A stretch of 64,000 nucleotides of DNA from Luteipulveratus mongoliensis (GTDB taxonomy: Bacteria > Actinomycetota > Actinomycetes > Actinomycetales > Dermatophilaceae). Positions within the stretch are counted from its first letter, which is position 1. Every line of letters begins with the position of its first letter. The notes under the pieces are model-generated. The model was not told where the DNA came from, ran no database searches, and saw nothing but the letters and a program-made list of their open reading frames with translations. Of the stretch, positions 1 through 10,714 are shown in pieces. Both the position numbers and the translations under genes were made by a program. The DNA is taken from NCBI RefSeq assembly GCF_001190945.1, contig NZ_CP011112.1, forward strand, positions 3,348,001 through 3,412,000, given 5' to 3'.

Positions 1-2392
<2,392 letters not shown>

Positions 2393-2576
2393 TGTTTCCT
2401 CCAACTGCTGGATGGCTCCAGCGACGGGTGTGCGGTCATCTTAACGACGCGCCGCGACACGTTTTCGGCCCGCTTCGACGTAGGGGCCGGTCGATCCTTA
2501 GGGTGGGACGACGCCGGTGGCCCCGGCGGCCGGGCCCGGCTCGCCGTGTGCTCTCAATCGTCCCGAGGGAGGCTGC

Positions 2577-3425
2577 GTGATCCAGCTCGAGGATCTGCCG
2601 GAGCTGCGCGACCCAATCATGATCGCCGCGTTCGAGGGCTGGAACGACGCCGGTGAGACCGCGACTGCCACATTGGCCCACCTGGCCCGTATGTGGGACG
2701 CCGAGCCGATCGCTGCTCTGGACCCCGAGGACTACTACGACTTCCAGGTCAACCGGCCGCGAATCACCAACGAGGACGGCCGTCGTACGCTCCGCTGGCC
2801 CACCACGCGGGTGCTGCTGGCGCGCGACACGCCGCTCGACCGGGACGTGCTGCTGGTCCAGGGCATCGAGCCGTCGATGCGGTGGGCAGCCTTCACCGAG
2901 GAGATCATCTCCCTCGCCGAGGACCTCGACGTCACGATGCTCATCACGCTCGGCGGCCTGCTGGCCGATGTGCCGCACACTCGGCCGATCCCGGTCACGG
3001 TCACCTCCGAGCACGAGGAGACCCGGCACCGCTACGACCTGGAGCAGAGCCACTACGAAGGCCCGACCGGCATCATCGGCGTCGTGGTCGACGCGGCCGA
3101 CCGTGCCGGGATGTCGACACTGTCGTGCTGGGCAGCTGTGCCGCACTACGCCGGCGGCAGCCCTTCGCCCAAGGCGACGCTCGCGCTGCTCACCCGGCTC
3201 GAGGAGCTCTTCGACACGTTGATCGGGCACGCCGACCTGGCTGACCTAGCACGTGCCTGGGAGCACGGCGTGGACGAGCTGGCTGCTTCCGACGACGAGG
3301 TGGCCGAATACGTCCACTCGCTCGAAGAGGCGCAGGACACCACTGATCTGCCCGAGGCCAGCGGCGATGCGATCGCGCGCGAGTTCGAGCGCTACCTGCG
3401 CCGTCGCCAGGAGGACGAGAGCTAG
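2577..3425 (+). CDS. PAC2 family protein
   Basis: A 282-residue protein of the PAC2 (proteasome assembly chaperone 2-like) family, which is widespread in Actinobacteria and has no settled enzymatic role. Family hallmarks are the N-terminal LRDPIMIAAFEGWNDAGETA, the central LGGLLADVPHTRPIPVT, and the GPTGIIGVV segment. I chose GTG 2577 because GAGGGAGG lies just upstream and the protein then begins VIQLEDLPEL, as homologues do; an upstream ATG at 2517 would add an unlikely Pro/Gly-rich tail. It is divergent from metH, an arrangement seen in other Actinobacteria. The C-terminus is charged and helical. Function is not known from sequence. Confidence 0.9.
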   Translation: MIQLEDLPELRDPIMIAAFEGWNDAGETATATLAHLARMWDAEPIAALDPEDYYDFQVNRPRITNEDGRRTLRWPTTRVLLARDTPLDRDVLLVQGIEPSMRWAAFTEEIISLAEDLDVTMLITLGGLLADVPHTRPIPVTVTSEHEETRHRYDLEQSHYEGPTGIIGVVVDAADRAGMSTLSCWAAVPHYAGGSPSPKATLALLTRLEELFDTLIGHADLADLARAWEHGVDELAASDDEVAEYVHSLEEAQDTTDLPEASGDAIAREFERYLRRRQEDES

Positions 3426-3533
3426 CCGCCTCGCTGGACAGGCCCGAAGTTCATTGACCCGGGAGACGTCCACACGTCGTACCGCTCCCTTAGCATCGCG
3501 CCTGGCACGTGTTGGACCGTTGGGGGGCAGACG

Positions 3534-3611
3534 ATGGTTGAGATCCAACCGAATACGACGACGAGGTCGACCGGCTGTCGATCTGCGGAGCGCGATGGGT
3601 CACTGAGGTGA
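3534..3611 (+). other. Out-of-frame possible true 5' end of the toxin gene
   Basis: An ATG at 3534 follows a strong G-rich ribosome binding site (TTGGGGGGC, 7 bases upstream). Its own frame closes after 25 codons at 3611, overlapping the annotated GTG start of the next gene. Bases 3542-3607, read in the toxin frame, give a protein-like stretch (DPTEYDDEVDRL and then CGARWVTEV) that runs directly into the toxin N-terminus but has no start codon. One missing base between about 3540 and 3552 would join the good start to this extension. This suggests a frameshift or a sequence error. Confidence 0.4.
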
Positions 3612-5071
3612 GTGCGGATTCGGGGTTTGAGATCCCGCCTGGTGATCCGGACGGCCTGGATCGGGCGGCGCGCACGTTGGGGTCGTTGGGTACGTCGTTG
3701 GGCACCAGCGATTTGAAGCGTGCCGAGTCGGGGATGGTGACCGCGACGCGGGGGTGGACCGGTCCGCGGAAGAACGACTTCACCGACGCCGGTGCGGGGA
3801 TGCAGATCCACCTCAAGACGTTGGCGACCGCGCTGACGGGGGCCAGTGGTGCGTTGCACCGGTACGCGACGGTGCTACGGACCGCGCAACAAGACATCGC
3901 CCGCTACGCCGGCGCGGCGCAGCACGCCGCGGACGTCGCCGACCGAGCCGAGAAGAACGGCAAACCCGATGTCACCGCGGACACGCGTGCGACGCAGGCA
4001 GCCAACCACAACCGGAACATGGCAGGCGGCGCCCGGAGTGACGTGCACACCGCGAAGACTGCGTTGTTGGGCAAGCTGCACGACATCGGAACGGTCCTGG
4101 TCCCTGGCACCGAGACCCTCACGGATGCGCAGGTCGCGCAAAAGGTGCTGGCCGCGTTCGGTCAGACCGGGCTGCCCGCGACCGGCGCCACCAAAGACCA
4201 AGCCTGGGGCGCCCTGGCCAAAGCCCGCACCGACTCACCAACCGATGTCGTCCGTGCTGATGGCACCGTGGCGTGGGCGGTGCTCTACCCACCACCAACC
4301 AAACCCGCCACCGACCTGTCCACGCTCGGCCCACTCAGTGCCACGTCCACCGCCCACGGCAAGTGGGGATTGAAGTCGATTGGTTCCGCCTTGGGAGGCT
4401 TCGTCCGCTCCACCGCGGAGGGCCCCGTACGCCTCGTCCAAGGCACCGCCCAGTCCACCTTCGGCGGACTCATCAGCCTGGGGGGCGCCGCCAGCTCCAA
4501 CCCCACCACCAAGCACGTCGCCACCAACCAGGCGTGGCGATACCAAGCCGACGGCACCACGAACACCCAAGCCGGCGCCGTACCCACACTCCTGCTGTTC
4601 GCCGGCGTGGGCGCCGGGACGGAGTCGGCGCCGGTCGGTTCCTGGCTTCGGGCACGCTACCCATTCGGAACCGCTAAGAGCATCGGAGCAACAGAAAACG
4701 TCGTCGACGTTACCGGGCCCAGATTCTGGACATCGTGGCCGAATTACCCAAAGGTAACCGTAGACGGTAAATCCTACGCGCAGATCGGTGACCGCCTCTA
4801 CTCTAGACACGCCGTAGACCGAATGCAGCCCAGCGGTATGCGCTATTCACCTCACCCAGGTCCAGGCGAGGGTGGGAAGACTGGCGGTATGCCCGAAATT
4901 CGCCAGGTGGGCGGCGACTACGGGCGGGGAGTCGCGCCGCGTTATATTGAGGACGTCATCATGAACACCAAAGGGGAGACGCAAGTCAACGGCAACACTA
5001 TTCATGATGGGGGTAGTTTGGAAGTTATTCTTAGCCCACAGGGACGAGTTGTGACGGTGATCACCAAGTGA
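3608..5071 (+). CDS. WXG-type polymorphic toxin with C-terminal putative RNase domain
   Basis: A 487-residue protein built like a type VII-secreted polymorphic toxin. Residues 1-160 are an alpha-helical WXG100-like domain with W50-T-G52. A low-complexity Gly/Ala/Pro middle follows, and a distinct C-terminal domain starts near residue 370. The C-terminus contains SRHAVDRM (399-406), GVAPRYIEDVI and ends GRVVTVITK. This layout (H..xxR, later I-E-x-V-I, terminal VTVI) resembles DUF4258/CdiA-tRNase-like BECR nucleases; that assignment is an inference. The DNA for the C-terminal part is markedly less GC-rich than the N-terminal part, as in toxins that swap warheads. The stop overlaps the start of the likely immunity gene. 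The GTG start has no ribosome binding site, so the true N-terminus may be upstream and frameshifted. Confidence 0.75.
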   Translation: MSADSGFEIPPGDPDGLDRAARTLGSLGTSLGTSDLKRAESGMVTATRGWTGPRKNDFTDAGAGMQIHLKTLATALTGASGALHRYATVLRTAQQDIARYAGAAQHAADVADRAEKNGKPDVTADTRATQAANHNRNMAGGARSDVHTAKTALLGKLHDIGTVLVPGTETLTDAQVAQKVLAAFGQTGLPATGATKDQAWGALAKARTDSPTDVVRADGTVAWAVLYPPPTKPATDLSTLGPLSATSTAHGKWGLKSIGSALGGFVRSTAEGPVRLVQGTAQSTFGGLISLGGAASSNPTTKHVATNQAWRYQADGTTNTQAGAVPTLLLFAGVGAGTESAPVGSWLRARYPFGTAKSIGATENVVDVTGPRFWTSWPNYPKVTVDGKSYAQIGDRLYSRHAVDRMQPSGMRYSPHPGPGEGGKTGGMPEIRQVGGDYGRGVAPRYIEDVIMNTKGETQVNGNTIHDGGSLEVILSPQGRVVTVITK

Positions 5072-5337
5072 ATGAAGGAAACCCAGCAGAGGACCTTCGC
5101 AGCGTTCGCCGTCGACTGCGCGAGGCCGACGCAGACGTTGACGTTGAATCTATCCAGGACGAATTCCATCGCCTAGTATTCCGCCTCCATAACGCCAGTC
5201 CAGATGGCGAGCGAAAACTCGCAACTATGCTGAACGACGTCGAAAGGATTCGATTCTCGCTCCTGCCTGAGGATCAACCAAAAGCCGTCGCCGAGGTTCT
5301 AGACCGGGCTCAGGTGCTCTTCGATGACGCTTCGTGA
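5068..5337 (+). CDS. Putative immunity protein of the upstream toxin
   Basis: An 89-residue, acidic, predicted helical protein with no recognised domain. Its GTG start overlaps the toxin stop by four bases (GTGA), so the two are probably translationally coupled. Size, acidity, position directly after a toxin domain and matching low GC content all fit a cognate immunity protein that would neutralise the toxin in the producing cell. There is no signal peptide or membrane segment, consistent with protection against a cytoplasmic nuclease. Function is inferred from context only. Confidence 0.65.
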   Translation: MNEGNPAEDLRSVRRRLREADADVDVESIQDEFHRLVFRLHNASPDGERKLATMLNDVERIRFSLLPEDQPKAVAEVLDRAQVLFDDAS

Positions 5338-5457
5338 GCGTCGTTACCCCGCAACCGTGCGATCCGCGTCAGGGGACGGCTGAGAATCAGCAGTCCGACG
5401 ATCCCGTTGCGCGCTCTCGCAGTCCTGACCCGCGACGGTTGATCAGCTCGCTGAAGG

Positions 5458-6723
5458 TCAGAGGCGAACGCCGAGCAGGGTGTCGAGGGCGGCCGACAGC
5501 TGCTGACCGGGACCGTCGACATGCGTCTCGGACTCGCGACCCGCCTCGGCGACCCAGGCGTCCACGACCTCCAGCGCGCGTTCGCTGTGCAGGTCGTCGG
5601 CCAGGAATCCGCGGATCGCCTCGACCACGGGCTCGGCCGCCGGACCACGGTCGGCCGCGATGGCGTCGCGCCAGCGCTCGAGACGCTCGCTCGCCTGCTT
5701 GAGCAGGCTGTCGGTGTACTCCCAGTCGGTGCGGTAGTGCTGCGCCAGCAGGACCAGCCGTACGGCCATCGGGTCGATGCCATCGCGCCGCAGGTCGGAG
5801 ACGCGGACGAGGTTGCCCTTGGACTTGCTCATCTTCTCGCCGTCGTAACCGACCATGCCCTGGTGGGCGTAGACCTGCGCGAACGGCGTGTGACCGGTCA
5901 GCGCGGCTGCCTGCACCGCGCTCATCTCGTGGTGCGGGAAGATCAGGTCGCTCCCGCCGCCCTGCACGTCGAACCCGTCACCGAGCAGGTTGAGCGCCAG
6001 CGTCGTGCACTCGATGTGCCAGCCCGGGCGGCCCGGCCCGGCCGCGCCGCCGTCCCAGGACGGCTCCCCCGGTCGCACTCCGTGCCACAGCAGGGGGTCG
6101 AGCTGGTCGTGCTTGCCGACGCGGTCCGGGTCGCCTCCACGATCGGCGAAGACGTCCATCATCTGCTCACGAGACCAGTGCGACACCTCACCGAAGGACG
6201 GCTGCTGCGCCAGGTCTAGGTAGATGTCCTGGACACCCTCCTGCCCGGCCTCCGACGGGTCCACCGCCAGGGCGTACGCCGCGCCTGAGCTGAGCAGGCG
6301 CGTCACCGTCTCGACGTGCTGAGGCATGGTCTCCACGACCCCGACGTAGTGGTCCGGCGCGAGCACTCGCAGCGCGGTCATGTCGTCGTGGAACAGCTGG
6401 ATCTCCGAGGTCGCCAGGTCCTGCCACGCAACGCCGTCACGCTCGGCGCGCTCCAGGAGCGGGTCATCGATGTCCGTGGTGTTCTGCACGTAGTGGACGT
6501 CGTGGCCCGCCGCCCGCAGGGCGCGGTTGACCAGGTCGAAGGTGACGTAGGTGGCCGCGTGGCCCAGGTGCGTGGCGTCGTACGGGGTGATGCCACAGAC
6601 GTACATCCGCGCAGTGCCCTCGGGAGACACCGCCCGTCCCTGCTGGGACGCGGTGTCGAAGAGGGTCAGTGGTCCGCTCTGACCAGGGAGCTCGGGCAGG
6701 ACAGGCGAGGACCATGACTTCAC
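5458..6723 (-). CDS. mshC: Cysteine:GlcN-Ins ligase, mycothiol biosynthesis
   Basis: Joins L-cysteine to 1D-myo-inositol 2-amino-2-deoxy-alpha-D-glucopyranoside using ATP, the third step of mycothiol synthesis. The 421 residues match the family length. The class I cysteinyl-tRNA synthetase fold is shown by zinc-ligand C43 in MYVCGITPYD, the HIGH-like THLGHA (51-56), GWHIEC (234-239), FPHHE and KMSKS (297-301). The anticodon-binding tail of CysRS is absent, which separates MshC from CysS. The GTG start at 6723 gives a typical N-terminus. It is the last gene of a four-gene minus-strand operon with an 18-base gap to the SCO1664-family gene. Mycothiol is the low-molecular-weight thiol of Actinobacteria. 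Confidence 0.96.
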   Translation of the reverse strand: MKSWSSPVLPELPGQSGPLTLFDTASQQGRAVSPEGTARMYVCGITPYDATHLGHAATYVTFDLVNRALRAAGHDVHYVQNTTDIDDPLLERAERDGVAWQDLATSEIQLFHDDMTALRVLAPDHYVGVVETMPQHVETVTRLLSSGAAYALAVDPSEAGQEGVQDIYLDLAQQPSFGEVSHWSREQMMDVFADRGGDPDRVGKHDQLDPLLWHGVRPGEPSWDGGAAGPGRPGWHIECTTLALNLLGDGFDVQGGGSDLIFPHHEMSAVQAAALTGHTPFAQVYAHQGMVGYDGEKMSKSKGNLVRVSDLRRDGIDPMAVRLVLLAQHYRTDWEYTDSLLKQASERLERWRDAIAADRGPAAEPVVEAIRGFLADDLHSERALEVVDAWVAEAGRESETHVDGPGQQLSAALDTLLGVRL

Positions 6724-6741
6724 AGCGGGCAGCCTACGGCG

Positions 6742-7530
6742 TCACCAGAGAGGCCACGGGAGGGGCGTCCGGCCCGCCGGTGGCACCGGGAACGTTCCAC
6801 GCTGCAACAGCCTGTCGACCCGGTTGCTGAGCGCATCCACCTCGTCCTCAGTCAGGACAGGGGCGAGGTCAGCGGCGAGCGAGCCGTCCGCGAGCGCCGC
6901 GGCCAGGCGTTGCAGCCGGCCACGGTCATCCTCCGGCAGCGGGTCACCGGCCCAGCCCCAGAGGATCGTGCGCAGCTTGGGCTCGGCATGGCAGGTGATG
7001 CCGTGGTCGATGGCCCAGAGCTGGTCACCGTCCTCGATGAGATGGCTGCCCTTGCGGTCGGCGTTGTTGATGACGATGTCGAGCACCGCGAGCGAGGCCA
7101 GTCGCGGGTCGTCGGCGTGCGAGAGCGCGACCGGGCCGTCGTCCTGCAGCTCCAGCGCCACGATCGGCAGGAAGCCCTCCGCCAGGTCCGCCACCGGGTC
7201 CAACCGAACCAGTGAGATCGCGTCCTCGGGCTCCAGCGGTCCGACCCAGCGTTGCACCGAGCCTGGTCCGAGGGGGCCGTCGCGCAGGACGGTCTCCGGG
7301 ATGTGGGTCCAGCCACCCGCCCGAGCGATCAGGTAGGTCGCGAGCTCGCGTCCGGCCAGCGTCCCGTCCGGGAAGTCCCACAGATCACGTTCGCCGCGAA
7401 TCGGCTTGTAGACCGCGGTAACTCGCTCGTCGGCCGCGTCGACCCAGACCCGCAGCGCGAGGTTGGATGCCTCAACGAGCTGGCCCTCGACCTCGACCTC
7501 GCCGGTCGCGAGGACAGATTCGATGTCCAC
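6742..7530 (-). CDS. SCO1664 family protein (PI3/PI4-kinase-like)
   Basis: A 262-residue member of the actinobacterial SCO1664 family, which has the core of a phosphatidylinositol 3/4-kinase-like fold. Visible motifs are the putative ATP-lysine strand VTAVYKP (K42), the catalytic-loop-like VINNADRKGSH (155-163) and the metal-binding-like AIDHG (173-177). The substrate is unknown. Start is GTG at 7530, three bases after the DUF3090 stop, so it is translated in the same operon. Conserved linkage to mshC in Actinobacteria is known, but no biochemical connection to mycothiol is established. Confidence 0.88.
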   Translation of the reverse strand: MDIESVLATGEVEVEGQLVEASNLALRVWVDAADERVTAVYKPIRGERDLWDFPDGTLAGRELATYLIARAGGWTHIPETVLRDGPLGPGSVQRWVGPLEPEDAISLVRLDPVADLAEGFLPIVALELQDDGPVALSHADDPRLASLAVLDIVINNADRKGSHLIEDGDQLWAIDHGITCHAEPKLRTILWGWAGDPLPEDDRGRLQRLAAALADGSLAADLAPVLTEDEVDALSNRVDRLLQRGTFPVPPAGRTPLPWPLW

Positions 7531-7533
7531 CGC

Positions 7534-8073
7534 TCAGCGGCGGTAGCCGTTGGCGCGCGGACAGATGTGACCCTCGGTGTCGAGCGGGCCACCGCAGAAC
7601 GGGCAGGGCGGTCGGCCCTGCGCGACAGCGGCCAGGCTGCGCCGGGCGAACTCGCGGGCGTCGGCCGGCCCGACGATGACGCGCAGCACGGAGGAGTCCG
7701 GTTGGGTGACCTCGACCAGCTCGTCGCCCTCCTCGGAGGGTTCGAGCTGCACCTCACCGTCGTGGCACTCGATGACGACCGCGTGCCGCGCTTCCTCCCA
7801 CGCGAGGCTCAAGGTGCCGACACGGAACTCGTCCTCGATCGGCGTGCTCAGCGGAGCGTTGTCCTCCGGCGCCGGCGGTGCGTCCGCGGCCGCGCCGACC
7901 TCATCGAGCAGCTCGTTCACGCGATCGGCCAGCACTTCGACCTGTTGCTTCTCCAGGGACACCGAGGTGACCCTACGGCCCTGAGAGACCTGCAGGAAGA
8001 AGGTGCGTTGGCCGGGCGGACCGACCGTGCCGGAGATGAACCGGTCCGGTCGGTCGTACTCGATGACGGGCAT
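7534..8073 (-). CDS. DUF3090 family protein
   Basis: A 179-residue protein of the DUF3090 family (YD-rich N-terminus MPVIEYDRPDRF). It ends in a small zinc-ribbon-like element, CPFCGGPLDTEGHICPR, with three cysteines and one histidine able to bind metal. The ATG at 8073 lies nine bases after the stop of the phosphatase gene, and the stop is three bases before the next GTG, so it is the second gene of a tight operon. Function is unknown; the family nearly always travels with the SCO1664-like protein and the phosphatase. Confidence 0.9.
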   Translation of the reverse strand: MPVIEYDRPDRFISGTVGPPGQRTFFLQVSQGRRVTSVSLEKQQVEVLADRVNELLDEVGAAADAPPAPEDNAPLSTPIEDEFRVGTLSLAWEEARHAVVIECHDGEVQLEPSEEGDELVEVTQPDSSVLRVIVGPADAREFARRSLAAVAQGRPPCPFCGGPLDTEGHICPRANGYRR

Positions 8074-8082
8074 GGACCGAGC

Positions 8083-8793
8083 CTAATCCGCAGCGCCGGT
8101 CTCGCCGCCAGGGGTCGCATCGCTCGCCCGCGCCTGCTCCTCGGTCGGCGGCCGCAGGTCCTCGATCGAGGCGCCGTTGTCGTTGGTGCGTACGACGAAC
8201 GGCCGGCTCTCGGTGTAGCGCACGGCCGAGACCGACGCCGGATTGACGGTGATCCGTTGGAAGAGATCGAGGTGCGTACCGAGGGCGTCGGCCAGCACCG
8301 CCTTGATGATGTCGCCGTGCGAGATGGCTGCCCAGACCGCACGAGCGCCGTGCTCGGCCTCCACCTGCGCGTCGATCCGTCGTACGGCTGCCACGGCTCG
8401 GGCCTGCATCTGGGCCATCGACTCGTTCTCGAAGTCGGGTGACGGCGGGAAGGTGACTGCGGACGGCTGCTGCTGCACGATCTTCCAGAGCGGCTCCTGC
8501 GCCAGGTCCTTGATCGAGTGTCCTGTCCAGGCGCCGTAGCGGCACTCCCCCAGTCCGTCCTCGGTCACGACCTCGAGCTCGCGGCCGCTCACGAGGGCGC
8601 TAGCCGTCTCCCGGCAGCGCTGGAGCGGGCTGGAGACGAGGCGCACGAGCGGAAGGTCGTGCAGCCGCTGTGCGACGCCCTCGACCTGCTGCTGTCCGGT
8701 GTCGTCGAGACCGACGCCCTCGGACCAGCCGGCGAGCACACCGGAGGTGTTTGCGGTCGTACGTCCATGGCGGATGAGGAGGACGGTGGGCAC
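8083..8793 (-). CDS. Histidine phosphatase family protein (MSMEG_4193-like)
   Basis: A 236-residue phosphoglycerate-mutase-like phosphatase. The catalytic RHG motif is at the N-terminus (LLIRHGRTTAN, nucleophile H9), with a conserved R in SPLQRCRETA, E in EDGLGECRYG, and second histidine in AAISHGDIIK. I chose GTG 8793 because the protein then begins VPTVLLIRHG like its relatives; the reading frame remains open further upstream but gives no homologous sequence. It is the first gene of the operon that ends in mshC. The physiological substrate is not known. Confidence 0.92.
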   Translation of the reverse strand: MPTVLLIRHGRTTANTSGVLAGWSEGVGLDDTGQQQVEGVAQRLHDLPLVRLVSSPLQRCRETASALVSGRELEVVTEDGLGECRYGAWTGHSIKDLAQEPLWKIVQQQPSAVTFPPSPDFENESMAQMQARAVAAVRRIDAQVEAEHGARAVWAAISHGDIIKAVLADALGTHLDLFQRITVNPASVSAVRYTESRPFVVRTNDNGASIEDLRPPTEEQARASDATPGGETGAAD

Positions 8794-8847
8794 TCGGTCA
8801 CTGTACGGGTGCGTGCGCTGGAGGGCCGGGCGTGGTGACATAGGCCA

Positions 8848-9843
8848 GTGATCGTGGACCAGGCCGTCTATCGCGACGGCAAGCGACTCCAGTGCGGGGA
8901 TCTCAGCGACGAGCTGGACCAGCTGCACAAGGAGAAGGCCGGGTTCCTCTGGATCGGGCTCAAGGACCCGACTCTGGAGGAGTTCGACCTGGTCAAGGAC
9001 GAGCTCGACCTCCATCCGTTAGCCGTCGAGGACGCCGTCACCGGCGACCAGCGGCCCAAGGTCGAGCGCTATCCCAACGGCAACCTGTTCGTCGTCATGA
9101 AGACGCTGAGCTACGTCGAGGAGACCTCGGACGTGGAGACCGGCGAGGTGATGCTCTTCATCGGCGAGCGCTTCGCGGTGACCGTACGCCGGGGCGAGCC
9201 CGCTCCCCTCGCTCCCGTCCGGGCGGCCCTGGAGCATGCGCCCGAGCTGCTCGCGCACGGCCCGGTCGCGGTGCTCTACTCCGTGATGGACGCTGTGGTC
9301 GACAACTACATGCGCATCGACGACGAGCTCGCCGATGACCTGGACCGCATCGAGCGGGACGTCTTCTCGGCTGACCGCACCACCAACGTCCAGGAGATCT
9401 ACTCCCTCAAACGTGAGGTGCTGGAGACCCGCCGAGCCGCGCTGCCCCTGGTGGAGCCGCTCATGCGCATGCTGAAGGCCGGGCTGCTCCCGAAGGAGGC
9501 GCTGCCGTTCTTCCGCGACATCAACGACCACCTGCTGCGGGTCGTGGACCACATCGAAACCTACGACCGGTTGCTCACCGACGTGCTCAACGCCCACCTG
9601 GCGCAGGTGTCGGTGCAGCAGAACGGCGATATGCGCAAGATCTCGGCCTGGGTGGCGGTGGCGGCGTTCCCGACCATGGTGGCCGGCATCTACGGCATGA
9701 ACTTCTCCGGCATGCCAGAGCTCACGGCCTCCTTCGACATCGGCGGCTCGGAGTACTACTACGGCTACTTCGTCGTGCTCGCGTTCATCGTCGTCGGCTG
9801 TGTGTTCATCTACCGAGCATTCAAGAAGTCTGGCTGGCTCTGA
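8848..9843 (+). CDS. corA: CorA family magnesium/cobalt transporter
   Basis: An inner-membrane channel for Mg2+ and Co2+ uptake. The 331 residues comprise a soluble alpha/beta N-terminal domain, the long coiled-coil stalk helix (about 170-265), and two C-terminal transmembrane helices. The first helix ends in the signature YGMNF (G283-M284-N285) that forms the pore mouth, and the second (YFVVLAFIVVGCVFIY) precedes a basic C-terminus RAFKKSGWL. Start is GTG 8848. It is divergent from the histidine phosphatase with a 54-base gap. Confidence 0.95.
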   Translation: MIVDQAVYRDGKRLQCGDLSDELDQLHKEKAGFLWIGLKDPTLEEFDLVKDELDLHPLAVEDAVTGDQRPKVERYPNGNLFVVMKTLSYVEETSDVETGEVMLFIGERFAVTVRRGEPAPLAPVRAALEHAPELLAHGPVAVLYSVMDAVVDNYMRIDDELADDLDRIERDVFSADRTTNVQEIYSLKREVLETRRAALPLVEPLMRMLKAGLLPKEALPFFRDINDHLLRVVDHIETYDRLLTDVLNAHLAQVSVQQNGDMRKISAWVAVAAFPTMVAGIYGMNFSGMPELTASFDIGGSEYYYGYFVVLAFIVVGCVFIYRAFKKSGWL

Positions 9844-9847
9844 CGGT

Positions 9848-10714
9848 CTAGCTGGGTCCGCCCACGGACGTGAGCTTCTCCGGGTTGCGGACGCAGTAGA
9901 TCGCGGTGACGCGGTCGCCGCGGACCTCCATCGAGGTGACCTGGTCGATCACGCCGTCCAGGTGTACGACCACGGCCGGCATGCCGTTGTAGACGCCGAC
10001 CCGGATGTCCATCTCGCCCATCCCGGCGCCTTTGGTGAGCAGCCCGAGGACGAGCCGCGCGACCTTCTCCTGGCCCTCGACCGGCCGTCGTACGGTCGTG
10101 ACGACGCCGCCACCGTCCCCGATGAAGACGACATCCGGGGCCAGCGCCTTCATCAGCCCGTCGATGTCGCCGGTGGCCGCGGCCGCCATGAACCGCTCCG
10201 CGACAATCTGTGCCTCGGCCGGCGTGGCGACCGCTGTCTGCCGTCGCTCGTGCACGCGCTCACGGGCGCGATGGTTGATCTGGCGTACGGCTGCCTCGGT
10301 CTTGTCGACCGCGGCCGCGATCTCGGGATAGCTGAAGGCGAACACTTCGCGGAGCACGAACACCGCACGCTGAGTCGGGTTCAACGTCTCCAGCACGAGC
10401 ATCATCGCCGTCGTCACGGCCTCGCCGGTCAGGACGTGGTCGACGCTGTCCGGGGACGTCTCGATCGGCTCGGGGAGCCAGGGGCCGACGTAGTCCTCCC
10501 GCCGGCGGGACGCCGCCCGCAGCATCGTGAGCGCCTGCCGGGTAACGATCTTCGCGAGGTAGGCCCGCGGGTGCTCCACCGTTGTCTGATCGACCGACTG
10601 CCAGCGCAGGTACGAGTCCTGCACGGCGTCCTCGGCCGCTGTCACCGAGCCGAGGATCTCGTAGGCGATCGAGAACAGCAGCGGTCGGTGACTCGTGAAC
10701 TCCTCGGCAGTCAC
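9848..10714 (-). CDS. ECF41-family RNA polymerase sigma factor (SigJ-like)
   Basis: A 288-residue sigma factor of ECF group 41. Region sigma-2 is at about 5-70 and sigma-4 at about 105-165 (LNPTQRAVFVLREVFAFSYPEIA). A C-terminal SnoaL/NTF2-like domain replaces an anti-sigma factor. The group signatures are present: WLPEP in the linker (79-83), DGGG in the extension, and NPEKL near the end (277-281). In studied ECF41 proteins the extension controls activity. The GTG start overlaps the oxidoreductase stop by four bases, giving the usual oxidoreductase-sigma operon. The promoter upstream of that operon matches the ECF41 motif, so it probably autoregulates. Confidence 0.93.
   Translation of the reverse strand: MTAEEFTSHRPLLFSIAYEILGSVTAAEDAVQDSYLRWQSVDQTTVEHPRAYLAKIVTRQALTMLRAASRRREDYVGPWLPEPIETSPDSVDHVLTGEAVTTAMMLVLETLNPTQRAVFVLREVFAFSYPEIAAAVDKTEAAVRQINHRARERVHERRQTAVATPAEAQIVAERFMAAAATGDIDGLMKALAPDVVFIGDGGGVVTTVRRPVEGQEKVARLVLGLLTKGAGMGEMDIRVGVYNGMPAVVVHLDGVIDQVTSMEVRGDRVTAIYCVRNPEKLTSVGGPS

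Noticed and set aside
2393-2576. Possible cobalamin or SAM riboswitch before metH
   Set aside because: The 184-base gap shows no B12-box or SAM-type core and a normal ribosome binding site stands directly before metH.
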